Source: JAPOXR01 sp965116115 (GTDB lineage: Bacteria > Pseudomonadota > Alphaproteobacteria > Rhodobacterales > Rhodobacteraceae). Taken from it: a stretch of 64,000 nucleotides of DNA. The notes under the pieces were generated by a model, which saw nothing but the letters and a program-made list of their open reading frames with translations, was not told the DNA's origin and did not search any database. Shown in pieces: positions 18,101 through 25,988 of the stretch. The DNA lies in contig OZ220486.1 in assembly GCA_965116115.1 (NCBI GenBank), positions 4,278,001 to 4,342,000 of the forward strand, in the 5' to 3' direction. Numbering within the stretch: the stretch's first letter is position 1; each line of letters starts with the position of its first letter. Position numbers and translations under genes: made by a program.

Positions 18101-18934
18101 CTAGGTAGTGGACTCAATTATCCCCTTTGCGTCATTCCGCAGCAGGCAGCGGATGACGGTCAGGATGACAGCGGCGGCGAAGTTGCGGGCTCGCTTGTCA
18201 AAGCGGGTCGCGACCCGCCGGAACTCTTTGATTCTTCCGAAGAAACGCTCAATGACATTGCGCTTCGCATAGACAGCTTTATCCAGCGGCCGCTGCTGCC
18301 TGCGGTTCGACTTCGACGGAATGACGGCCCGGCAGCCGGCTTCCGCCGTTTGCTTGAGAACGGCCTCGGTGTCGTAAGCCTTGTCGGCGATCAGGACGCA
18401 GCCGGCTTCAAGGCCGTCAATAAGGGGCGCCGCCTCGGCGCAGTCGGCGGCCTGCCCGGGCGACAGGCGCATGCGGCGCAGCCCGCCCTTGCCGTCGACC
18501 ATGGCATGAATCTTCGCAGGCTGTCCGCCCCGGGAACGCCCGATCTCCTGCGGCTCGCCGTCCTTGCGCGACCCGGCGGCATGGCGGTGAGCGCGGATCG
18601 ACGACGAGTCGATCATCCGGCTCCGCGGCGCCGGATCGCCGTCGTCCTTTTCGTCCGCGGCTTCTTCTTCCGCTTCTTCAAACCGTTGAAGATCTTCAAG
18701 AATCTTCTGCCAGCGGCCCGATTCGCTCCAGCGGGTAAAACGGTTGTAACAGGTCGTGTAAGGCCCGTAACGCTCCGGCAAATCCCGCCATGGCATGCCG
18801 GTGCGCAGCACGAAAAATATACTGGCTGTTACCTTACGGTCGTCCTTGCGCGGCGGCCCGGGCAGACCTTTCGGCATCACACGCTCCATCCGCTGCCATT
18901 GCTCGTTCGTCATATCATGCCGGCTGCCGATCAT
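18101..18934 (-). CDS. IS5-family transposase (copy 1)
   Basis: 277 residues with the DDE layout of the IS427-like group: MTNEQWQRMERVMP, GMPWRDLPERYGPY, SRMIDSSSIRAHRHAAG (first Asp), IADKAYDTEAV (second Asp) and RNVIERFFGRIKEFRRVATR (Glu). The frame is intact. The last sense codon ends on the element's terminal base, and the TAG stop (18101-18103) is supplied by the target CTA. It differs from copy 2 in two short clusters (QPAKIHAM for WTTKIHAM; VTASIFF for VMDGIFF). Confidence 0.95.
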   Translation of the reverse strand: MIGSRHDMTNEQWQRMERVMPKGLPGPPRKDDRKVTASIFFVLRTGMPWRDLPERYGPYTTCYNRFTRWSESGRWQKILEDLQRFEEAEEEAADEKDDGDPAPRSRMIDSSSIRAHRHAAGSRKDGEPQEIGRSRGGQPAKIHAMVDGKGGLRRMRLSPGQAADCAEAAPLIDGLEAGCVLIADKAYDTEAVLKQTAEAGCRAVIPSKSNRRQQRPLDKAVYAKRNVIERFFGRIKEFRRVATRFDKRARNFAAAVILTVIRCLLRNDAKGIIESTT

Positions 18935-19022
18935 TTCAAATCTCCTTTGAGCATTCTCACCGCTGGTCGCGCGGCACTGTGCCGCAACCAGCTCAGCATG
19001 TCAAATATTTGAGGACACAACC
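18104..19022 (-). mobile_element. IS5-family (IS427-like group) element, copy 1, 919 bp
   Basis: The ends are GGTAGTGGACTCAA and, inverted, GGTTGTGTCCTCAA. TA is duplicated (18102-18103 and 19023-19024). It lies 13 bases inside the left end of the ISKra4 element. A second copy of the same length, nearly identical, lies at 48939-49857, so the element has been active recently. Confidence 0.9.
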
Positions 19023-19060
19023 TAGTATGTCAGTTTGAAAGTCAGTTTCATTGTTTCATC

Positions 19061-20449
19061 TCATGCGGCCAGCGCCTGGGTGTGATGTGGGCTGATGTTA
19101 TCGTTGGCTGGTGCGTTGTCTGCCTTGATCATGGCTTTCCACGCGCTTTCGAAGCGGCCGGATTTGGTGAGGGCGCGGAAGGTGAGAACGGCTTGTCCGC
19201 CAACGATGCGCCAGCGCATGCCGGAGCGTTTCATGCGCTGTGCGACGAGGGTCTTGTTGGCCGCCTCGACAATTCCCGAGCCGATCGCGATCCCCTGTTG
19301 CTTCAGCGCGTGGCAGCGCATGCGGTGGCGATGCTTGCGGAAGAAGGCCGGTTCCCTGTCGATGTCGGCTCGGCCCGCCGGCGCGGCGGTGTCGCGAAGG
19401 CAGCGCAGCGCCCGGATCACCCTGTCGATGCCGCGAGGGTCGCAGCGCAGGATCTCGCGGCACTTCTCGAACCGGCAGGGCGCCGTTGCATGGTCGGCCG
19501 CCACGCGCAGATGCTCGCAGGCATGCCGGAAGTCGATCACCTCGGTTTCGGGCTCAAGACCGGAAAGGAATGTCCAGTTGTCGGCGGCGCCGTCGGCGAT
19601 GGCGCTGATCCTGATCCCGGGACGCTTGCGCCTGATATGCGCGGCCTCGCTTGCCAGCTGCGCCTTCAGCGTGCGCTTGCCGCGCTCGGGCATGCGGCCG
19701 AGACAGACGGTCTTCAGGCGCTCACCGTCGGCGTCGTGGAAGGAGACTGTGCCACAGGCCGCCTCGCGCCGGCAGGCCTCGCAACGGCCGTCCTCGCCGG
19801 CCCGCAGCGCTGCCATGACGCCGGCTGGCGAGACCGAGGCGGTGACCGCGTCCTGCGGGATGTCCTCGGCTTCCCGGATGCCGTCCAGGGCCTGCGGGCC
19901 GAGACGTTCCCAGCGCTCCCGCATGGTCAGGCTCAGGCGCTGCAAGGCGCTCACAGACGGCGTCATGGCGCCGAGCTTGCCGAAGAACGCCTCCGCTTCC
20001 CGCGCCGTGCAGTGAACCATCATCATCAGCCCGAGCTGAGCCGCCGGCCGTGTCAGGCAGTCATCGACAAGGCTCAGGCTTTCGTCCGCCGGCATCAGCG
20101 ATCGGCAGCGCCCGCCGGTGCGGCAGCGCGCGCGCCGAAAGGTCACCGGGCCGAGCGAGGTCATGATCGTCTTCGGCGTCGGCGCTGCACGGAACCGGTT
20201 CTGCCCGTCACGCTCAATCCGGGGCGCACCGTCGTCCCGGGCCTCGGCACAGGCGCCCAGGATCTCGCAGCCAAGCGCGCGCACGCTCTCAAGCACCCGC
20301 CGCTCCGCTTCCTCGAAGGCCTCGGCAGAGCACTCTGAACCGAACTGCCGATGACAAACCGCGGTCACTTGCGTGACCGCTTCGACAACCCGAGGCGGCA
20401 AGCCGGAAAGATCGATGGACGCGGAAGGCCGAGGCTGTGAAACTGACAT
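19061..20449 (-). CDS. ISKra4-family transposase
   Basis: 462 residues. C-terminal signature: IAIGSGIVEAANKTLVAQRM followed by KRSGMRWRIVGGQAVLTFRAL, typical of ISKra4 transposases. Mid-region ISAIADGAADNWTFL and VIDFRHACEHL hold the expected acidic and HxCEHL residues; a Cys-rich stretch (CEACRREAACG) may bind zinc. The frame is complete with no stop, so this copy could be active. A large antisense open frame overlies it and is a shadow. Confidence 0.92.
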   Translation of the reverse strand: MSVSQPRPSASIDLSGLPPRVVEAVTQVTAVCHRQFGSECSAEAFEEAERRVLESVRALGCEILGACAEARDDGAPRIERDGQNRFRAAPTPKTIMTSLGPVTFRRARCRTGGRCRSLMPADESLSLVDDCLTRPAAQLGLMMMVHCTAREAEAFFGKLGAMTPSVSALQRLSLTMRERWERLGPQALDGIREAEDIPQDAVTASVSPAGVMAALRAGEDGRCEACRREAACGTVSFHDADGERLKTVCLGRMPERGKRTLKAQLASEAAHIRRKRPGIRISAIADGAADNWTFLSGLEPETEVIDFRHACEHLRVAADHATAPCRFEKCREILRCDPRGIDRVIRALRCLRDTAAPAGRADIDREPAFFRKHRHRMRCHALKQQGIAIGSGIVEAANKTLVAQRMKRSGMRWRIVGGQAVLTFRALTKSGRFESAWKAMIKADNAPANDNISPHHTQALAA

Positions 20450-20660
20450 GGGAGCGCTCCTGATGTTGCAGGTTCAAACCAGCATCATATCGCATCTTGC
20501 GGTGCGGAGCGTTCCCGCATCCACCGCTGAACCCTGCCGTCGTGACAAAATCCGGTCCCGAAACGGGCGATTGTCACGAAAACCCGTTTTCGCCGCTGCC
20601 TCGCGACCGCACAACCGTGCTAAATCAATGGCTTGGCTTCGCCATACGAGAACTGTACCC

Positions 20661-21633
20661 GGTCATAAGGGAACGACGATGCGCCTCGCCGAGACCCCGG
20701 ACAGGGTCGAGGATCACCATCCCGATGTCTGCTGCCAGTGCGGCGCGTTTCTCGCCGGGGCGATGTCGGAGGGGTATGTCCGGCGGCAGGTCACGGGCAT
20801 TCCGCCGCTCGCGCTCGAGACGATAGAACGCCGGACTCACAGGGCGGCCTGCGCCGGCGGCTGGCCGGGATGATGAGAAACCTGTTCGGCGTGTCACATG
20901 TCCCCGGGAACGGTTTCCTCTTTGCTCGGCAGCGGTGCCGAGAGGTTTTCCGGCTTCGCCGGGCATGTCGGCGCTTCGGCGGCGAAGGCCGCCGTCAAGC
21001 TTGCAGCTGAAACCGGGGGCCGCGTCGCCGGCAGGCTCCGCCGGGTTCATGTCGTCTGCACCGAGCTTCTCAGCTTTTTCCGTCTCGGCGAAAGCCGCGG
21101 CGATGCAGCCGCGGACGCGACCGGCATCGCGGTGCATGATTTCCAGCAACTGTACTGGAATATCGTCGGCGCGTGAGCCATGTGCACTGCGTCGCTCACA
21201 TCCTGCGCGGACTCGACGCTCTGACGGAGTTTCACGGCGAGGCCTGGTCAGCGGAGATGAGGAAACTTCTTCAAGGGACCGTGCACGAGGTCAACGAGGC
21301 GGCCCGCGCCGGAGAACCGCTGTCCGCGGAGGCGGCGGACCGGATCGAAAGGGAGTGCGGTGAGATAATCGCCGCCGCCGTCGCCCGGCACGAGGCACTG
21401 CCGCCGCTGGACGGCGGGAAGCGGCGTGAGAGACGAAAAAAGCGCAAGCGAGACCTGCAGATGCTGAAAGTGCATGAGAGAGCATACGGCTGCTGCCGGA
21501 GCGAGCGGGGCACCCGGAGTTGTGCGATCCTGCGGACGCTGATTGAGACCGCCCGCAAACAGGAACAGCCCGACCTTGACACGCTCCAGATGGAGCCGGC
21601 GGATCTGAGCCTCCGGCCAGCCGATTCCTGAGG
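20661..21633 (+). pseudogene. IS66 transposase, middle and C-terminal part (element A)
   Basis: Fragments in several frames read VEDHHPDVCCQCGAFLAG (zinc-finger region), EGYVRRQVTGIPPLALETIE, GSGAERFSGFAGHVGASAAK, GRLRRVHVVCTELLSFFRLG, then ILRGLDALTEFHGEAWSAEM and LRTLIETARKQEQPDLDTL. The segment between the zinc finger and the core is deleted and at least two frameshifts occur. It is the downstream half of the gene whose start lies at about 17965. Confidence 0.85.
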
Positions 21634-21740
21634 GGCTCCGTTCCTGGATCCCGTGCTTCCGAAAAATATTTCAATGACCGCCGCCGACGGATGATCCCGT
21701 CTCCAGGAGTGCTTGCCGGATACTTGACTAAGGCCTGTGG

Positions 21741-21857
21741 ACAAATCGGGTTGCGCTTCGGGCGACTCGCTGCTGGAATCATCTTAACGAGCGCCGGAGC
21801 GGCGCCGCAGGCAAGACGGGCAGAGAGATGAATGAACGCTGACAGAACCATGCTGGC
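21741..21857 (+). mobile_element. 5' fragment of a second IS5-type element
   Basis: It begins AGGCCTGTGGACAAAT and runs to the transposase start MNADRTML. It matches, in opposite orientation, the 5' end of the complete element at 21860-22710. It breaks exactly at the TA where that second copy is inserted, and its remainder is not found on the other side. Confidence 0.8.
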
Positions 21858-21859
21858 TA

Positions 21860-22710
21860 GGGCCTGTAGACAATCACTTTGCCGCGATCAGGCCGGCGGC
21901 TGGATAAATCGCCGCCGCGAAGCTGGCGTCGGTCTTGTCGTACCGCGTCGCGATCGCACGGAACTCTTTGATTTTCGCAAAGAAATTCTCGATCTGATGC
22001 CGCCAGCGGTACATATCGCGGTCGTAATCCCGAAGCTGCCGCCGATTCTTCCTCGGGGGAATCACCGCCTCGGAGCCGCGCTCCTCAAGTTCCTTGAGCA
22101 GCCAGTCGGCGTCGAACGTCCGGTCGGCTATCAAAGCTCCAAAAGACAGCCCCTCCATAAGCCGCGGCGTCCCGACAAGATCATGCTTCTGGACGGGAAG
22201 AATCACGAACCGCGCTGAGTAACCGAGCGCGTCCGTGACCGCGACGATTTTGCTCGTCAGACCGCCCCGGGAACGCCCGATCCCCTGTCGGCAGGGCCCC
22301 TTTTTTCGCTCCCGAAGCCTTCTGATGCGCCTGCACGATAGAACCGTCAATGAATATGTATTCGAAGTCGAACGCCTCCGATAACATATTGAAAACACGC
22401 TCAAAAACACCCGAAAGCAACTGGCGGCGGAACCGCTTATACACGCTGTGCTGCTTGCCGAAACGCGGCGGAAGGGTGCGCTGGAGCACAGCCTCAACGA
22501 AAAGCCGATTGTCCGCCGCGGTGACGCCTGGGTCGGTCGCTTTGCCGGGAAGAAGCGGTTCGATCCGCTGCTGCATTTTATTAGTCAGCATGGTTCTGTC
22601 AGCGTTCATTCATCTCTCTGCCCGTCTTGCCTGCGGCGCCGCTCCGGTGCTCGTTGAGACGATTATGGCAGCGCAACCCCAGAAGCACAACCCCATTTGT
22701 CAACAGGCCC
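21860..22710 (-). mobile_element. IS5-family element, 851 bp, inserted in its own kind
   Basis: The ends are GGGCCTGTAGACAA and, inverted, GGGCCTGTTGACAA, with TA on both sides (21858-21859 and 22711-22712). It lies inside the 5' end of another copy of the same element. Its sequence is unrelated to the 919-bp IS5 elements. Confidence 0.85.
21874..22609 (-). CDS. IS5-family transposase in two overlapping frames
   Basis: The first frame (22609 to 22181) starts MNADRTMLTNKMQQRIEPLL and covers EYIFIDGSIVQAHQKASGAK; the second (22497 to 21874) continues KKGPCRQGIGRSRGGLTSKI, ALIADRTFDADWLLKEL (Asp) and YRWRHQIENFFAKIKEFRAI (Glu). The switch falls at a run of six A followed by four G (about 22306-22315), a typical slippery or indel-prone site. 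A +1 (or -2) change is needed, so this is either programmed frameshifting, known in several IS families, or a single-base indel that has killed the gene. Confidence 0.85.
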
Positions 22711-22819
22711 TAATTACAAATGATCAAATGAATACAAATGCTTACAAAAACATTACGGAAAAGTTCAGATTAAGTGCGGCACCGAACCGCTTTGCCCGGC
22801 CGGGACGGTCTGGAAATAT

Positions 22820-22847
22820 CCCGCCCCGGCCTGACGGCCGGAGCGGG
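22820..22847 (-). terminator. GC-rich hairpin after the autotransporter gene
   Basis: Arms 22820-22831 and 22836-22847 pair over 12 positions with one mismatch and a four-base loop. It stands about 20 bases beyond the stop of the autotransporter on the minus strand. No strong T-run follows, so termination is plausible but not certain. Confidence 0.5.
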
Positions 22848-22868
22848 AACAGGAACCGCCCTGTCAGG

Positions 22869-25166
22869 TCAGAAGCGGAAGCCGAGCGTCAGCCCGCCGC
22901 CGAAGTCGGAGTTGCCGCCGCCGGCGGTCGCGTAGTACGCTTCCCCGGACAGCATCGTCCCGCCGTCCTCCGAAAGGCTCAGTTCTCCGCCGAGGCCGAG
23001 CCGGCCCCAGGTCGCCTTCGGTTTCGAGGAGAGCTTCGTCCCCGAAGCCGTCACATCGCGCTTCGCCGAGAAATCGTGCTCCGCATCCAGGGAGGCGTAC
23101 ACCGCCGCGCCCGCGGCGACCTCGCCGATCTCCGCCGTCACGCCGAGGCGGCCCTTGAGGCTTCTGCCCGAACCCGAGACCCTGCCGCTGCCGGCGATGC
23201 CCTCCAGATCGCTGAACCCGCTGATATCAACGGATGAAAAGACAAGACCGCCGCGCGGCGTCAGCGTCATTCCCTCCAGCTCCGTCCGCATGCCGGCTTC
23301 CAGACCGACCGCGAGACCCGAACCGGAGACATCCGATCTGGACAGGTTGCCGCTGCCGGGCATGTCGTCGGACGACATCAGCTCGATGCCGCTGAAGCCG
23401 GAATACGAGAACCAGCCCCTGAAATACACGGCGTCCGCGCTGCCGTAAGTCAACGACGCCCCGACGCCCGTGCCCGACGCCTTGACCGTGCCGCCGTGCT
23501 TCACCGCCGCCTTGCCCCGCCGGTGATGCGCGCTCACTCCGACCGTCAGTTCCTCCCCGGCGGGGAAATCAAAACCGGAAGCGACGCCCCAGCGCGTGAA
23601 GTCCCAGGCCAGCGCCCGCCCGGCCGTGCCCTCGGAAGTCGTCGAACCCGACGCCTGCCGCTCGCCTTCGCCGGCGTCGAACGCGGCCCAGGCGCTGTTG
23701 CCCCCGGACGCATCGCGGCGCAGGCGCGGCGCGGGCGCGGCGCGGGCGCGTTCAGATCCAGAAGCACCGACGGCAGAGCCTCGTAAACACGCGCCCGGGC
23801 GTGGTACTGCCTCTCCTCCGGACCGGTCATCTTGAACTTATAACCGACCTTCGAACCGTCCTCCATGGCCTCTTCCAGAACCGACGTCCGCACGGCGCGG
23901 TAGACGCCCTTCGTCCCGCCGACCGACTTCAACGCCCGCTCCGCCGTCAGAGCCGTCTCTGTGCCGGAAGCGTCGCGGATCCTGAATGCCGTCTCCGCGG
24001 CGTTGCGGATCTCGCCGTCGACCGTGCCGGTGAAACCGTCGCCGTCCATCACCAGGATGACCGTCATGTCGCCCTCGGCGTTCGCCTTGATCGCTGTGCC
24101 GGACGCCGCGCTCACATGCGCCCGCGGCCCGATGACCACCGTCCCGCCCTTGACCATGTGCACCCCGGCGAAGTCTCTGCTGCCCCCCGCGACTGTGCCG
24201 TGAACCTCGACCGTCTGCGCCCGCGTCCCGTCCTTCAGCAAGGCCCCGTCGACATGGACGCCGTCCCGACGGGACTTCACCGACGCCCCTTCGTCAACCG
24301 TCACCTTGATCACGCCGCCCGCGGACGTGAAACCGTTCGTAACGTAAATTCCGTGCATGACGGCATCGACGGAGCCGCCTTTCACATCGACCGTCACCGG
24401 GATGCTCTTGGCATCATCGCCGTAGACCTTGACATAAACGCCGAAAGACTCCGACTCGATCATGCCCGACGATTCGATCACGACGGCCCGCGGCTTCCCG
24501 TCCTTATCGTCCGAGTCCAGGGTCACTCCCTTGTACAGCACGCTGATCCCGCCGATTTCACTATTAAGAGGATCCGCGCCGCCTGTGAAAATCATGCCGC
24601 CGGAACCGTTCTTCACCGTCACCGTCCCGACGCCGCCGTGCGTGACCCTGATGCCGCCGGAACTATTAAACCCGCCCCCGCTGGCGTGGATCTCGCCGTT
24701 GTTCGTAATCGTCACGTCGGAACGGCCGCTGATTTCTGTGTTCGTCCCTCCTGCATAAATTCCGGGTCCGCCGATCACAGCGGCCCGTGTGCCGAGTTTC
24801 ACGCCTTCGGCTGCGTCTATCGTGATATCGCCGTCAGTGTGCTGCGTTACAGCGACGCCCGTGGAGTACAATTCGGAAGAGGCCAGTATCGTTCCCCCGG
24901 TGATATCGATATCGATCGGAATCTCCGAACCGGCCGCCGGGCTTTTGGTGGTGTTCGCCCAGATACCGTTCGCTTCATCGGTGCTTCCGCTGACGTCAAT
25001 GTCGGCGGCCGAGATGATCTGAATGCCCTCGCTCTCGCCGTTCTCCTTCCCCGTGTGCACCACATAAATCCCGGCATCGAGCTCGGTGCCTGCGCCGACT
25101 ATCTTGCCCGCCTCATGACGGACTTTCGCAAGACCTTCGCCGCCGCGTCTCAGTTGTATCCCCGCC
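22869..25166 (-). pseudogene. Autotransporter: passenger end and beta-barrel, 5'-truncated and out of frame
   Basis: The upstream part (to about 23750) is a repetitive beta-helix-like passenger (GIYVVHTGKENGE, GGTVVIGPRAHVSAASGTAI, AETAFRIRDASG) ending in RARVYEALPSVLLDLN, a common pre-barrel motif. The rest, in another frame, gives GNSAWAAFDAGEGERQA, WGVASGFDFP and a barrel ending TLGFRF, with the C-terminal Phe needed by the BAM complex. The frame change coincides with three 11-bp repeats at 23717-23749; with two copies the frame would be continuous. The signal peptide and gene start are missing because an IS4-type element abuts at 25167. Confidence 0.85.
23717..23749 (-). repeat. 11-bp tandem repeat (x3) in the autotransporter gene
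   Basis: On the minus strand: GCGCCCGCGCC twice, then GCGCCTGCGCC. Eleven is not a multiple of three, so each change in copy number shifts the reading frame. Removal of one copy joins LLDLNAPAPR directly to LRRDASGGNSAWAAF, the correct continuation. Confidence 0.85.
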
Positions 25167-25226
25167 CCTGACCTATCAACAATACACACTTAACTTCCAG
25201 CATGCTTCCGTGCGAATCACGCGGCC

Positions 25227-25796
25227 ATGCGGATCGGTATGCGTCAAATTTCTTCGGAAACGGTGGAATGGTTCGACAGGGCCTGCAAGAGCGGGGACCT
25301 GACGCGGACCGCGCTCGCCCGCGAACTGTGCGGGCGTGAGAGTCAGTGCGGCCGCACCGGCAAGCCGTGCCTCGCGTCGGCGCGCAAGCTCCTGCCGACG
25401 CTTGCGGAGAGGCTGGGCGCGCGCCTGCCGGAGGCGAAGGAGACGGGGCTCGACCCGCGGGCGCGTCCTGCGGCGGACTTTCCCGACAGTTCCGTCGCGG
25501 GCGCGCTCAGCGACCTCGGCGCCCTGTCGCTCGAACCGTTGACGGACGCGGATGACCGCCGCCGCTGGGAGTCGATGATCGAGACACATCATCCGGAAGG
25601 AATGCGCCGCCCGCCGGGCGGCCAGGTCCGGTGCTGGCTCCGTTCGGAGCGCTGCGGCACTCTGGGCGGCATCGGTTTCTCCGCGGCGGGGATCCAGCTC
25701 GGCCCCCGCGACGGCTTGATCGGCTGGTCGGCCGACGCCCGCGTCGCTGATATCGGCAGGGTCGTGTGCGACCACCGGTTTCTCCTGCTGCCGTAG
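25227..25796 (+). pseudogene. DUF4338-containing IS4 transposase, N-terminal part
   Basis: It reads ISSETVEWFDRACKSGDLTR, a winged-helix-like opening with a Cys-rich segment, then WESMIETHHPEGMRRPPGGQ, GTLGGIGFSAAGIQLGPRDG and DHRFLLLP: the DUF4338 module found at the start of some IS4-like transposases. After LLLP the family continues with G-V-R-V-K-G-L-A-S; here a stop appears instead and that continuation is found at 28489, 2.7 kb away. Confidence 0.8.
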
Positions 25797-25988
25797 ATGC
25801 CATCACAACACCCTGCCTCGCTTCAGGATTGATTTATAACGATTTTCCATTCAGCCTCCTGTGTCAGCGGCGGTTTGCCGCGCGTTTCCGCCCCGTTCCG
25901 TTGAAGATCGCCTTTCCCGTTGCCTGCCGGCAAGCCGCCGGACGGGTGGCCATGCGGCCTCGCAGGGCGGTCAAAACCCGAACCCGAT

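Larger units (their letters stand above)
18091..20660 (-). mobile_element. ISKra4-family element with a 9-bp target duplication
   Basis: The ends form an imperfect inverted repeat: GGGTGTGAGTC[TA]GTATG at the left (interrupted 13 bases in by IS5) and GGGTACAGTTCTCGTATG at the right when read inwards. GGTCATAAG flanks both sides as a 9-bp duplication, the size reported for this family. Without the nested IS5 and its TA duplication the element is 1649 bp. It carries one intact transposase gene. Confidence 0.8.
17950..21740 (+). mobile_element. IS66-type element A, split by ISKra4 (with nested IS5)
   Basis: The N-terminal part (LERRSVVNSRNS...GRRPGGQPGHKG, about 17965-18090) and the rest of the transposase (from 20661) belong to one IS66-like gene, cut at GGTCATAAG, which is duplicated on both sides (18082-18090 and 20661-20669). 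The right side ends near 21740 in GCCGGATACTTGAC, matching the end of the better copy at 50940-52474 before being cut by another IS fragment. The left end is not present. Confidence 0.75.

Noticed and set aside
19082..20338. Long plus-strand open frame over the ISKra4 transposase
   Set aside because: High GC creates open antisense frames; the minus-strand transposase has full family motifs and this frame has none.
23801..25171. 456-codon plus-strand frame across the autotransporter
   Set aside because: Rich in Arg, His and Asp without motifs, exactly antisense to the repetitive passenger domain.
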